This document shows positions 44,716 through 57,090 of a DNA stretch of 64,000 bases, piece after piece. This DNA is from Metellina segmentata. Taxonomy: Eukaryota > Arthropoda > Arachnida > Araneae > Tetragnathidae. The position numbers and the translations under genes were made by a program. The notes under the pieces were generated by a model. The model saw only the letters and a list, made by a program, of their open reading frames with translations. It had not been told where the DNA came from and did not search any database. Location: NCBI GenBank assembly GCA_947359465.1, contig OX375872.1:135892011-135956010 (forward strand), written 5' to 3'. Position 1 is the stretch's first letter; each line of letters starts with the position of its first letter.

Positions 44716-45550
44716 AAATATCTAAAACTTCTACAGAGATCGACATAAATATGCCGATCGATGTAATGAATGCGTGCACGTATGAATAGGAAATAACACA
44801 AGGATTTATATTCAAAAAAATGTAAGACAATTCAAAAAATAGAAGGAAAGAGAAAGCATTTCTTACCACAAGAAAAAACTCAACACACAGGCAATATCTA
44901 GTTGAATATATCAAGAAAAAACAATGCATAAGTATGCGGAGTCCAGTATGAGGAAACAAAAGCAATATTGGAGACTACATTGATGTAGAATAAAATTTCC
45001 ATGATATTCAAAGGCTGAACGACTTCAAAACGTACTTTGTGTATTTCTAAGAATAAATCTAAGGATATGGCGAAGTTTGCTTACTATCATAGAGCTTGTT
45101 TGACCCCAGTCCACGATTTAATACGTCCGTTCTGCCCTGTGGTAAAATGGTTAGATCCAGGTTAATGTGGAACATAATTGGCATGTGTCGATAGTTTGGA
45201 AATTGCAGTGACATAAGAAATGTATTACTAGCCCTGGAGCTCCAGTTCTAACAAGCGAAATGTAACCCAAATTGGTAAGTCAAGTATTCAAAGCAAAGAG
45301 TTTTAACACAAAAACATATATCATCGACTCCTTCCGGGAAATATGGTAATACATGAGAGAAAATACTTGAGAAAGCTGTGATAGGGAGAAAATTATCCAA
45401 CTTTAGAGTGGAAATTTAAATAGTTATTCTCGTTTTGCAGAACAAATGAAGATCCGTTCCAGAGGAAATGCTTTTCTACATTATGTTCTAGACATATTTT
45501 ATTTTTGTGAACAGGAAAATAAAGAAAGTAGAGATTCATTGAGAAATATA
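44716..45550. other. Unassigned stretch
   Basis: The minus-strand frames at 44693-44965 and 45393-45587 have no recognisable domain; the first is hydrophobic by composition. I see no repeat unit. Confidence 0.35.
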
Positions 45551-45551
45551 G

Positions 45552-45632
45552 ATAGGTAGTTGAATTTAATTCGCAATGGTGCAACACAACGAGTTATTGG
45601 CGACGGATGATTGTTCAATTTGGTATCACTTT
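45552..45632 (-). mobile_element. SINE-A 3' fragment
   Basis: gataggtagttgaatttaat, cgcaatggtgcaacacaacg, 'agttattggcgacgg' in inverted orientation. Confidence 0.75.
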
Positions 45633-45739
45633 GATTTAACTCAGAGCGTCATAAAATTTCCAAGTAGTGTACTACATCTTTTAACACAATTTGATGACTA
45701 AAAAACCAAATCTTCTGGTTGAAAAATCCAACTTTAAAA

Positions 45740-46250
45740 AATATTTTACTCTTCCTTTCTTTGGAACAGGATTCTTTGGAAGGATTATAATGCATCTTTC
45801 GTTAGAATAGAAATCCTTGCTATGGTTACATTTATCTTTTTATTAGAATAAAATCCTGTGCAAATATCCTATTAATTCTTCCCTTGCGATATAATTCTTT
45901 GGAAATATTCTATTGCACCTTTCCTAGAATAAGAATTTTTTGCAGATATTCTGTTGCTCCTTTACTTGAAATAAAATATTTGAATATATATTCTATCTTC
46001 TCCTTTCCTTAGAACACAATCTTTTAAAAATGTTCTGCTAACCCTTTTCTTAGAATGGAATCCTTTGAACCGTTTATATTGCTCCTTTCCTGAGAAAAGA
46101 ATCCTTTGGAAATGTTATATCACTCATCTGTTTAAAATAAAATACTTTGAAGAGACTTTATTCCTTCTTTCTTTAAAATAGAATTATTGGGAAGATTATA
46201 TTGCTTCTTTGCTTAAACAGGATCCTTTTAAAAGCTTCTATTGGTCAAAA
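45740..46250 (+). repeat. A minisatellite array
   Basis: About twelve units of 'cctttgnaaatattctattg', 'ctcctttccttagaatagaa'. Confidence 0.9.
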
Positions 46251-46537
46251 GGGACGGAATCGGTTAGAAGTTATGCTGTGAAGACTGCAGTTTGCAAGGT
46301 GAAATTATACATTCAAATCTCTCGGATGGTTAAATTATTAAACCGTTCTAGTTCTAAGAATCAGTATAGTGCAAAATTATATTTAATGATTTGATAGGAT
46401 CTGAATAAGAGCAGCCGAGCTTGAGGAAAAGTTCTTCATATTATTCTTGGAAATGATACTTCATATATGTGTAAATATAGTAATATACTATGTACAGTTA
46501 CGGAAAAAAACCCGAACTATCTCCTTTATTTTGAGCG
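46251..46537. other. Unassigned stretch
   Basis: Short frame, no domain. Confidence 0.35.
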
Positions 46538-46866
46538 CCGACCAACCGGTATAGTGGTTAAGGTGTTAGCCTCTAGATCGGAAGGTCCCTGGTTCGAATC
46601 CGGGTCCGGGCATGGATGTTTGTAAACGTATGGTGTAGAGGCGGCTGGTGCACCTTAAATCTGTCGTGGCCGAAAGTCCTCACGTTGGGTTGGCGTGGAA
46701 GTTTGGAGAGTGGGGTGTCAGCTCAGGTGTTACTTCGTCATCTGACCGTGGTTCAAAATTACGAGGTGTTGTACTCGAATCTTTCCCTCAAGGGACTGAT
46801 TCCGGACCGTCGTCAATAGCCCGTTGTGTTGCTCTAGTACGACGTTAACTAAAATTACCAATTACC
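46538..46866 (+). mobile_element. SINE-B, full length with tRNA-like head
   Basis: The head contains ccggtatagtggttaaggtg (A box) and tccctggttcgaatccgggt (B box), enough for RNA polymerase III. The body shares with SINE-A the stretch ctgtcgtggccgaaagtcct through tgatt.cggaccgtcgtcaa, so A and B are related below the head. The tail is gttaactaaaattaccaatt. The open frames inside are not coding. Confidence 0.9.
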
Positions 46867-47775
46867 TTTATTTTGAGCATTATTTTACGGATATATTTAC
46901 GTTCAATACTCTGAATGCTTATATATAAATTATTTATGAATTTATATTTGAGTGTAGTTAAAAAATGTAGAACCTATTCTCATCAATATCTCAACATAAT
47001 CTGGGGATTTTTCTGCCAAGCTAAGAGTAGGTGGCAGTAGTGTATCTGTGGCAGAATGTGTTTTAACTGTATGCATTCCGAATGTGAAGTCACTTAGCTT
47101 GCTTTACGAAAACAATTTTCCTACTTTGCCAATACAAATTCGAAACAATGATTACAAATTGATAAATGTTCGATGATTGGGTCAATAACAGTCAAATTAA
47201 ACACCAAACGCCTCCAAAACGGCGATAAATTATATTTTAAGGTAACCCGATATGTAAGATGCGAGAGCATTTGAGAAGGGGGAAGTACAATCTCCCCTTT
47301 CCGTCTGGTTTATTTACATTGAAAATTACCACGATACGTATAAAACTTTGAAACACCTTTTCTCTTCAATCTGCATTGCTATCTAGTCAATTTTCTAGTT
47401 TTATATGTGATAAAAGCTATAAATTCTTCTTTCTTTCAAAATAGGATTTGAGTAACCACATTAAAAAAAAGTTTTGACACATCGAAAATGCTGAAAGCTA
47501 ATAGCTTCTGATTTGATAAAACATTTCAGCACTTAAAACTATAAAAGCACAGAACTTTACTTTCAACAGTATGAATTGTATAAACATGTTTTAATGAAAA
47601 TAAAAATGTTTTTAACATTTCACAATTCTCAAAAACCAAGTATTCTTTTTACAACAAAACTGTTAAATAGAAATTATTTACTCCTCATACATAATAATTA
47701 TACATTAATTTATGTACGTCCCCATGTTCTAATCTGTAGTCCCTAAGTCCAAGATTAACCCTTTTGTGTAAAAAT
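46867..47775. other. Unassigned AT-rich stretch
   Basis: No feature recognised. Confidence 0.4.
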
Positions 47776-48419
47776 GTCCAAGAGTGACAAAAAAAACATA
47801 CCTTCTTAATTCACAACTCAATTTCTAAATGTCACCCAAGAAAGACTAAAAAACATTGAAATCAAACTTTTAACAAAAAGACCGTCATACTCTACTGTGT
47901 AATTGCTCACGAAGACTCATATACATCCGAACCACGAACCTTTAATGAAGCAAACCTACATATTCCACAGTATAATTACAAAATACCCACGAAGACTCAT
48001 ATCCATCGAAATCACGCGCGAACCTTCAACAAACAAACTTACTTATTTCATCGTATAAGTACTAAATGTTCACGAAGACTAATATAAATCAAAATAGCGT
48101 ACCTTCAATGAAACACACCTATTTAATTCGTAGTATATTTACTAATTGCCTACGAAGACATTCTTATAAATTGGAGTCACGAACCTTCACTAAATTTACT
48201 TGGTTCACAGTATGATTACCAAATGTCCACGAAGACTAATATACACCAGAACAACGAACCTGCAACGAAACAAGCGTACTTATTTTGCAGCCTAACTACT
48301 AAATACCCAAAGAAACAATAGACATTTTTTCAATATCCAACCACTGACCTCTTCGGTCTTCGGCACTATAAGCGATAAACTGGCGGCTATTTGTAAAGGA
48401 GTTTCAACTGATTAAGTTA

Positions 48420-48545
48420 TTGTTGTTCCTAACAGAGACAATCACCAACATTCATGTGGTTACAAACCGTGATTCGAACCTGCGACCTACAGGATGGCAA
48501 AAAAAAAATGCTTTATCCACTCTACCATATAAGCAGCAGTTTACC
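48420..48545 (-). mobile_element. tRNA-derived SINE head
   Basis: On the minus strand: ctgcttatatggtagagtgg 'ataaagc' (A-box region), an A-rich loop, then ggtcgcaggttcgaatcacg (B box). It is not a functional tRNA because the loop is disrupted and the acceptor stem is not paired. Confidence 0.6.
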
Positions 48546-48939
48546 AACATAGGATTATTGAATCTTTTACAAAATAAGCTTCATAACTTACTGCATAGCT
48601 ACTAAACACCCAAGTAGAGACTAATATAACATTGAATTCACTAACCTTGAAAATGGCATAACCCTCTTATCTAATTTACAATTTAACTATTAAATTAATG
48701 TTGAAAGACTTCCATATACATTGAAATCGTGCTTAAACAAGACAAACCTTCTTAATTTACAATATCATTTTTGAATGCGCATAAAAGCAATCCCTCTGAA
48801 TTTAAAACATAATTTCTAATTGTAAAAGAAGAGGAACGTTACTAATTTACAATTTAATTACTAAATACACAGAAAAATACTTTCATATACATTGAAATCG
48901 TGAACCTTCAACAAGACAAGTATATTAAGATTTAACTAT

Positions 48940-49295
48940 ATAGGTCATTCCTCGGGTGCACCCCAAACAGCCCACATGTCGAAATATTGCATAACAGGGC
49001 TCACTCCCATGGGTATCCCTCCATGTTGTATAACAAGAGTGCTTGCACTCCTCACGACTGTACCCCTGTCATGTATGTATACACAACTACCAATGCAGCT
49101 GCTGTAAACAAGAACACACCAACTCTAGCTGTTTTGAACAGAGACGTCCAGCTGAAGGGCAACCCGAGGCTGTTACGCTCCCTTTTGGTGGATTCATACC
49201 AGTTTTCTGTGGATGATCTTTTAAACCACTTTAACCTCACGATATTCGGGAGGTAAGGGGGTTCACCTGCGGTGAAATAAATAAATAAATAAGAC
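48940..49295 (+). mobile_element. Truncated LINE-like 3' end with AAATA tail
   Basis: The frame at 48987-49256 ends LLRSLLVDSYQFSVDDLLNH 'FNLTIFGR' at a TAA, followed by gttcacctgcggtgaaataa and a (ataa)n tail. Higher GC than its surroundings, 5' truncation and a simple A-rich tail suggest retrotransposition into the satellite. The protein family is not identified. Confidence 0.55.
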
Positions 49296-49490
49296 AAGTC
49301 TTCCTATTATACAATATCAGTACTAAATGTCCATAAAGGTACACCCTCCTAATTTACAACATAATTTCTGAATGTCCATCTAGAGAAACCCTCCTAATTT
49401 ACAACATAATTTCTAAATGTCCATCGAGACAAACTCTCCTGCTTTACAACATAATTTCTAAATGTCCTTCAAGGAAAACCTTCGAATCGC

Positions 49491-50585
49491 GAGTATCAAT
49501 ACAATCCCGAAATTCCATATGAAATGATAAAACATTTTAATAGTTTACTTTCAAAGCAAAGCTTTTTAAAAACAAAGTGTGAGCTTACAGTCCATTTTTT
49601 ACAAACAGGGACACTGAATTACGTGGGCTATAAACAATCCTTCACGAAATCTCATTGAATTTCGATTCCATGTCAGACGAGCCTTTTGAATAAGTACTCA
49701 AGAAGTAGAAAATTCCGTCCCTTCTGGAGGATAGATGTGATCGAAGAGAAACGTACTCCTCCATGTGAAGACAAATCTTGAATAAACGCTATGGAAGTGT
49801 CATCTGTTGATCGGAAAGATAAATTGTAGCTCTGTAGGATTTCGCTGGGAAAGGGAAGAAATGTGGAGCCATATATCAAATGGAAGAGTAATAAAAACAT
49901 TTCCATGCCGCTTGACGTTTTCTTTTTTGAAAAATGGAGAAAATAAATTGTGTTGTGTTAACCCTATGGACTCACATTCGTTGCTATTTTTTCTGTGCAC
50001 TTCGCAGTGGATGAAAATTAATTGCGGTTATATTTCCTGCTTTGTCAAAACTCGAAAACATTGTCATTGAGTACACTGAGAAATAGTAAAATAATTTTGT
50101 GTTGCGCAATTTTCCGATTTTCTGTTGCATTTTAAGACTAAGCATCGCGAGATTTTAAAGGCCTATAGTGTTGTTTTTACTCTACAACATAACACCTAAT
50201 GACTAACTAACCACTTGCTTCAAAGGAATCCATGCATTCTTGAAAATAGAAATATTCTATTAGTCATTTCCATTGGGTCATAATTCTTACTTTGCCACAA
50301 ATTTGCTGTGGTTATATTTCCTATTTTACCAAAACTTTACTTTGAACACATTTCCTACTTGCTAACACTTTATTGTCCATTTGTTTTTCTGCAATCTGGT
50401 TAATTTCTATCCATTACGGAATACAGTTAGCTATTCCGTAATTAATTATTTATTCCGTTTATCTTTGTTAGAATTGCTCCTTCTTATTGGATTTCATGTT
50501 ACTATTTGCTGCTAATTCTTGATCTAGCCCAATAATTACTTACTGTAACAAAACTTGGATACATTGACATTGAATACATCAACCC
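49491..50585. other. Unassigned stretch
   Basis: Opposing short frames near 49673-50070 show no domain or splice pattern. Confidence 0.35.
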
Positions 50586-50587
50586 TT

Positions 50588-50688
50588 GTGTTATCCTCAG
50601 GATCAATCTCCCTGGGGAATTGATCCAAAGACCGTTACCAACAGCCAATTTTGTTGTTGGAGTGAGACATTGATTCAAATACTTACCC
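50588..50688 (+). mobile_element. SINE-A 3' fragment
   Basis: tatcctcaggatcaatctcc, 'agaccgttaccaacagcc', 'gagacattgattcaaatact', 'taccca', abutting a G core. Confidence 0.7.
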
Positions 50689-50735
50689 ACTTGGATGAAC
50701 GAGATATCTCGTTGAAATCGCTAGGAGGATTAAGC
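50689..50735 (-). repeat. G minisatellite, single unit
   Basis: cttggatgaacgagatatct 'cgttgaaatcgctaggagg', an edge unit beside the SINE-A tail. Confidence 0.75.
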
Positions 50736-51045
50736 GCAAAATACACGTAGACAGCGAAACACGTGAACTCCGGTCATTGCTTTTCTCAGAAATCGCATAC
50801 CCATACGACCTACTTCGTAAACTTAGTCCACGAATCTTACCATGGTTTCACGGAAGTCAACACTCTAACAATACTTTGCATGGGAAAGGTAAATGTTTAG
50901 TAGGACGAGACTGAACGCTTCAGTTCCCGTGAGAAGCGTTCTGGTGTTATTCCGAATTTCGCAGCGGCTGAAACTCCCGAGTGTTATTCCACGGGGCTTA
51001 ATCGCTTAACAATCGATTTCTCACAGTATGTGAATCAGAAGTTTA
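50736..51045. other. Unassigned stretch
   Basis: Moderate GC, no frame of note. Confidence 0.35.
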
Positions 51046-51047
51046 AG

Positions 51048-52830
51048 CGGTGGAGAGAGAGAGAGAGAAGAGAGAGACAGAAATGGAATGAGTGAGAAAA
51101 GAGAGGAAGAGAGAGTGAGAAAATGAGTAAGAGAGAAAGAGAGGGACTGAGAGAGGGAATGTAGAGGGAGAGAGGAGACAGAGAGAGTGAGAAAATGAGT
51201 AAGAGAGAAAGAGAGGGACTGAGAGAGGGAATGTAGAGGGAGAGAGGGGGAAAAGATAGTGGGAAGATTGAGAGGGAGGGATACGCGGAGAAGAAGAGAG
51301 AGACAGAGATAGAGGGAGAAGAAGAGATAGACATGGGACGGAGAAAAAGGGTAAGATAGACAGAGATAGAGGGATAAGAAGAGAGAGACAGGGGACGGTG
51401 AGGTAGGGAGAGAAGAAGATATAGACAGGGGGCGAAGAGAAAGGGGAAGAGAGACAGCGATAGAGGGAGAAGAAGAGAGAGAGACAGAGATAGAGGGAGA
51501 AGAGAGATACAGAGATAGAGGGAGAAGAAAGAGACACGGGACGAAGAGAAAGAGTAAAAGAGACAGAGATAGAGGGAGAAGAAAGAGACAGGGGACGAAG
51601 AGAAAGGGTAAGAGAGACAGAGATAGAGGGAGAAGAAGAGAGAGACATGGGACGGTGAGATAGGGGGAGAGAGACAGAGATAGAGGGAGAAGAAGAGATA
51701 GACATGGGACGGAGAAAAAGGGTAAGATAGACAAAGATAAAGGGATAAGAAGAGAGAGACAGGGTACGGTGAGGTAGGGAGAGAAGAATATATAGACAGG
51801 GGGCGAAGAGAAAGGGGAAGAGAGACAGCGATAGAGGGAGAAGAAGAGAGAGAGACAGAGATAGAGGGAGAAGAAGAGAGAGACATGGGACGGTGAGATA
51901 GGGGGAGAGAGACAGAGATAGAGGGAGAAGAAGAGATAGACATGGGACGGAGAAAAAGGGTAAGATAGACAGAGATAGAGGGATAAGAAGAGAGAGACAG
52001 GGGACGGTGAGGTAGGGAGAGAAGAAGATATAGACAGGGGGCGAAGAGAAAGGGGAAGAGAGACAGCGATAGAGGGAGAAGAAGAGAGAGAGACAGAGAT
52101 AGAGGGAGAAGAGAGATACAGAGATAGAGGGAGAAGAAAGAGACACGGGACGAAGAGAAAGAGTAAAAGAGACAGAGATAGAGGGAGAAGAAAGAGACAG
52201 GGGACGAAGAGAAAGGGTAAGAGAGACAGAGATAGAGGGAGAAGAAGAGAGATACATGGGACGGTGAGATAGGGGGAGAGAGACAGAGATAGAGGGAGAA
52301 GAAGAGATAGACATGGGACGGAGAAAAAGGGTAAGATAGACAGAGATAAAGGGATAAGAAGAGAGAGACAGGGGACGGTGAGGTAGGGAGAGAAGAAGAT
52401 ATAGACAGGGGGCGAAGAGAAAGGGGAAGAGAGACAGCGATAGAGGGAGAAGAAGAGAGAGAGACAGAGATAGAGGGAGAAGAGAGATACAGAGATAGAG
52501 GGAGAAGAAAGAGACACGGGACGAAGAGAAAGAGTAAAAGAGACAGAGATAGAGGGAGAAGAAAGAGACAGGAAACGAAGAGAAAGGGTAAGAAAGACGG
52601 AGATAGAGGGAGAAGAATAGAGATACATGGAACGGTGAGATAGGGGGAGAGAGACAGAGATAGAGGAAGAAGAAGAGAGAGAGACAGGGAACGGAGAAGA
52701 AGGGGAGGGGAGAGACAGCGATAGAGGTAAGTAAAAGAGAAAGATAGATGGAGAAGAAGACAGAGACAGGGGACGCAGAGAAAGGGGAAGAGAGACAGAG
52801 AGGGAGGGAGACGGATAGAGTGTGAGAGAT
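51048..52830. repeat. Purine-rich (GA) minisatellite with higher-order structure
   Basis: About 1.78 kb of almost pure A/G on the plus strand. The basic word is agacagagatagagggagaa. The marker catgggacggagaaaaaggg falls near 51330, 51703, 51941 and 52312, giving blocks of about 371, 238 and 371 bp. The C/T-rich complement lacks stop codons in all three frames, which creates 423-642-codon frames made of S, L, P and F; these are artefacts. Confidence 0.97.
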
Positions 52831-53025
52831 AGGACACTCTACGAAAAGGTCTGACCATGAACATGTACCTGGAGATAGCGGGGATCCTTGATGGCATGAT
52901 CCGAAACATTTCAGCGAGTTGAAAGGGGGGGATTGATGCGGGTCCAGTTCGAGTAAAGAACATTGAATTATATGAACTGGTGCTTTGGTTGGTTGGCTCT
53001 TACATCGTAAGGGACATATAATACT
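52831..53025. other. Unassigned stretch
   Basis: Non-repetitive flank of the purine array; no gene recognised. Confidence 0.35.
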
Positions 53026-53029
53026 TTGA

Positions 53030-53535
53030 AAAAGGTTCTATTGGTCCTTTTATTAAAATAGGATCCCACGGTAAGGTGTACTTGCTCCTTTTCTTGGAAA
53101 AGAATGCCTTTGCAATATTATATTCCTCTTTTCCTCAGAGTAGAATCCTAGGACCATCGTACCTCAGTGGGTATGTTGTAAACTGCGCAGGTTCGATTCA
53201 TGTCAGGTGAATTCCTCCCTGGGTGTATTTCTCTCTTCTATGTCAGTAAAAACTTGCATGCGTGTGTATTTCTCTCTTCCAGGTACATGTTCTATTACTT
53301 GATATTGTGTATCTTGTGTCTGGCATAGCATAGTCAAATGTGGTCCTTGCGTCATAAAACTCCAAACCAACCAACCAGAGCAGAATCCCTTGAGAAATCA
53401 CTCTACTACTTTCCTCAGAATCGAATCCTTTGAGAAGATTCTATTGCTTCTTTCCTTATAATTGAATCTTTAAGAAATATTTTATTGCTCCCACCCATAG
53501 ATCTTAATCCCTTGGAAAGATTCTACTGGTGAAGA
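53030..53535 (+). repeat. A minisatellite array interrupted by SINE-C
   Basis: A units at 53030-53150 and 53390-53535 (ctttgagaagattctattgc) are separated by the SINE-C copy. Confidence 0.8.
53153..53387 (+). mobile_element. SINE-C, near full length
   Basis: tRNA-like head: tcgtacctcagtgggtatgt (A box) and tgcgcaggttcgattcatgt (B box). The body has ctgggtgtatttctctcttc twice, then acttgatattgtgtatcttg, and the tail ccttgcgtcataaaactcca 'aaccaaccaacc'. Confidence 0.85.
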
Positions 53536-53539
53536 TGGT

Positions 53540-53828
53540 TTACACCTGGTTATTCTGGTGTATCTTTTTTGCGATAATTCGTTAGGATCGTGTACGAGAG
53601 GAATTTTCAGTGTTAACAAGCAAACCAGGTGGAATGCGAAGATTTTACTTCCGCTACCAAATGCTCTCGATCGATGTGTATGGGGATTACTTTAAAATTA
53701 TGACTAGTTTTGGGGACTTTTGGAGTTGAATCAATTTTTACTAATTCAAATTTCGCATGTGCTGCAATGGAAGAAGCATTCCTATTGGAATTTCTTCTTA
53801 AAAACGAAAGAAGAAAACCAAACAGCAA
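53540..53828. other. Unassigned stretch
   Basis: The minus frame 53613-53972 runs into the following satellite and has no domain. Confidence 0.35.
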
Positions 53829-53829
53829 T

Positions 53830-54310
53830 GTAAATGTTATCTTAATTAACGTCCTGTTTGGATTATACATGAATTTTGCCAGCCACTGACTCAGATAATG
53901 TATAAGTAAATTATGTTGAATCTTAATTGATGTCCTGTAACATTTGGATTGTCCATGAATCACGTCAGCCATTGCCTGAGATAATGGGTAAGTAAAATAT
54001 GTTCAATCTATCATATAGACGTTCTGTGACAGTTGGATTATTCATGAATTTTGAAAATTATTGACTCAGACAATGTGTAAGTAACGTATGCTCAATTTTG
54101 ATTGACGTCCTGTGATGATTGGATTATCCTTGAATTGTTCCACCCATTGCATTAGATAATAGGATAATTTTAAAACTTAACTCATTCGCTTCTTCCCACG
54201 CATTTTGTAGACAAGAAATAAATAAATCAATGGGTAAGTAACGTATGGTGAATCTTGATTGACATCCTATGACCTTTGCACTATCCATGATTTGCGCTAT
54301 CCATGGCAGT
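53830..54310. repeat. Satellite, 86-bp units, about five copies
   Basis: ggattatccatgaatt marks near 53860, 53946, 54034 and 54120 give an 86-bp period, each unit with 'cattgactcagataatg', 'taagtaacgtatgttgaatc' and 'ttgattgacgtcctgtgac'. Confidence 0.9.
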
Positions 54311-54980
54311 ACATAATAGAAGCCGAATGTTAACCCTTTTTAGAAATAATCCATCTCTACCCATAAATTCCATAGACAAAAAACGGAAAAGAAAGAAAAC
54401 CAAAAAGTAACAATCTTTATAATTCTAACAGTAAAACAAAACCCAACCAGACAGAAATTTTCCGAAAAATTGAAACTAGCGGAAAAATTTCCACTGGGAA
54501 AAGAATTTACCCTCCATCCGAAAGTGTTTCTTTCCTTGCCACTGAACCGAAGCTCATCAATTAAACTTCTTTGCCATAAAGGTGCCTTTTGATAATACAG
54601 TGCAGGAGCCCTCGCAGTCCTACAGAATAAAAAACTAACTTCAGTAAAACGGGAAGTGGTGTTTGAATTAAGATGGCGAACTTCGGTCGACTTGGGCTTC
54701 GGCTGAAGGAAGACTTTTCTTATTCTTCTTTAAGTGTGTTATGCGTGGCTATATTTAACGCTTGAAAAAGGACGAATTGAAAAGAAATGGTTTTGTCGTA
54801 CTTAGATTGTCCTGTTTTTTTAAATATCTTAACTTTGTACAACGAACGACTATGTCGTTTGGAGTACTGTGTACAATTACGAATCTAATGGTTTGGAAGG
54901 AAAGAAAGTAGCTTAAGAGCATGTACACTGTAAATTGTTAAGAACAAGAATATAATTTAATACTAGAAATATTATTCCTT
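54311..54980. other. Unassigned stretch
   Basis: No feature recognised. Confidence 0.4.
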
Positions 54981-54984
54981 TAAT

Positions 54985-55562
54985 AAATTCTGCCAACGGG
55001 ACCGATAAACCTATTTAGAGGACTGTATCTGGTCTATAGGCCAAGTATACCTATCAAGAGGGTTGTATCTGGTCTCCAACCCAGGTTAATAAATTAAAAA
55101 AACAGTATGTAGTCTACTTTACGGTGAACTTTTTAGAAAGATGTATCTGGTCTGTGAGCTTGATAAACCTCTTTGGAGGGCGGTTCTAGTTTGCGGATCG
55201 GATAAACCTACTTGGTAGTCTGTATCCTACCTTAGAGTCGATAAGTCTATTTGAATCGATGTATTTGGTCTACGGGTAGGTAGATACTTATTTAAAGTCA
55301 CACTGGACCTTCCAAAGGGAAGGATCGAGAACAGTATCACGTAATTTTGAACCACGGTCAGATAATGCGGTCACACCTGAACTGACATACCACTCTCCAA
55401 ATTTCCACACCATGCCAACGTGAGGACATTTGAGGCCACGACGGATTTAATGTGCCCCCCCCCCCCTCCTCTCATGTTCAAGGCGGTTTTTGGTTGGATT
55501 CGAATCTGGTCTGCGGGACTGATAAATTTGTTCAGAGGGCCGTACCTGGTCTGCGTATAAGC
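54985..55562 (+). repeat. 40-bp satellite, interrupted by SINE-A
   Basis: Diverged units of 'gataaacctatttagagggc', 'tgtatctggtctgcgggac' at 54985-55275 and 55505-55562. This is the reverse-complement family of 32458-33130. Confidence 0.85.
55273..55505 (-). mobile_element. SINE-A copy
   Basis: gggtaggtagatacttattt (tail), ccacggtcagataatgcggt, acgtgaggacatttgaggcc, then a poly-C run (about 55456-55467) and ggttggattcgaatc. It sits inside the 40-bp satellite; both flanks read ctggtctgcgg or ttggtctacggg, a possible microhomology or duplication. Confidence 0.85.
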
Positions 55563-55970
55563 GAATGCGAATGATCCATCATCCTCTGCAACATCGTCTA
55601 TGTTTATGGACATGAGGGCTGGACACTTGTTGCGCAATGTTCAATGTTCATGTTCAGTGCAAAAGCTACTCCAACATTTCTTAATTCCGTTTTTCCAAAT
55701 AGTTATGCAAGTACACACAAGTGAAACAGTATAGGATAACGAAATGAATTTCGTGCCACGTACCTGTGCGCCGAAGTGCCTCAAATGACAAATGACTATT
55801 CCTCAAATATGTGTTGAAAAAAATAAGTACACTCACATGCTCGTGTTACTACTTGAACTAAAGAAATGAAACCAAATGTTTATGTGAACACATTGTTGGT
55901 TTTATTTCTCTCTCAATACAAACCTAATGGGGAATGGGCTGGCCTCTAATTTGGAACAACAACTGGACAA
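55563..55970. other. Unassigned stretch
   Basis: No feature recognised. Confidence 0.4.
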
Positions 55971-56098
55971 TTTCGAACAGTTGGTGAGACTACTGGTATC
56001 AGTTTGGAACAGTTGGTGACACTACTGGTATCAGTTTGGAACAGTTGGTGACACTACTGGTATCAGTTTGAAACAGTTAGTGACACTACTGTCACCAA
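55971..56098 (+). repeat. 32-bp minisatellite, four copies
   Basis: acagttggtgacactactgg 'tatcagtttgga' repeats with few changes. Confidence 0.95.
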
Positions 56099-56174
56099 TT
56101 CTATGCAAGTGACAAGCGGTTTTTCCAATTTGGATCTCCATTTCCCAGGATAAATAGAGCAGCCTTGTCTATAC

Positions 56175-56220
56175 GAAGTATTGCGTCATTATCAAAACTG
56201 ACCACATCTTAACGGATGAG

Positions 56221-56308
<88 letters not shown>
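56175..56308. repeat. G edge unit running into (AT)n
   Basis: 56185-56222 (aaaactgaccacatcttaac 'ggatgaga') is an inverted G unit whose palindrome is replaced by an (AT)n tract of about 85 bp to 56308. Confidence 0.8.
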
Positions 56309-56878
<570 letters not shown>

Positions 56879-56889
56879 TATTATAAAAA

Positions 56890-57090
56890 AATATTGGAAA
56901 GGCCCCACCAGGTTTGCGGGGATAAAAAATTAAGAATACCATACCTGGTTTTGCAGGGATGAAAAATATTCGGAGGGTCCTATCTGGTCTGCTGGGGTAT
57001 AATATATTATGAGGGACATATTTGTTTGTCGGGCGTGAAACATATTAGGACGACCATATCTGGTTTAGGGGAATGAAAAGTTTTAGACCA
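56890..57090 (+). repeat. 40-bp satellite
   Basis: Units near 56905, 56945, 56985 and 57050 share 'cctatctggtctgctggggt' and 'gaaaaatatt.ggagg'. It is broken by the Tc1-type insertion at 57091. Confidence 0.8.

Larger units (their letters stand above)
47780..49490. repeat. Degenerate satellite, about 80-85-bp units, with two insertions
   Basis: The words 'taaatgtccacgaagactaa', 'tatacatcgaaatcacgaac', 'cttcaacgaaacaaacctac' and 'ttatttcacagtataattac' recur at 47780-48320, 48590-48930 and 49300-49490. Gaps are filled by a tRNA-derived element (48330-48545) and a LINE 3' end (48940-49295). Confidence 0.8.

Noticed and set aside
46560..46620. tRNA gene (A and B boxes present)
   Set aside because: The sequence continues into a repeated SINE body and lacks a paired acceptor stem; it is the tRNA-derived head of SINE-B. 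The same applies to 58560-58620, 2800-2858 and 53160-53215.
51021..52963. Three overlapping open frames of 423-642 codons, rich in S, L, P and F
   Set aside because: They are translations of the C/T strand of a purine-rich minisatellite, which lacks stop codons in every frame; no domain, splice site or unique sequence supports a protein.
52831..52963. Possible exon reading FQLAEMFRIMPSRIPAIS on the minus strand
   Set aside because: It is open only because it joins the stop-free purine array; there is no splice border or recognised family.
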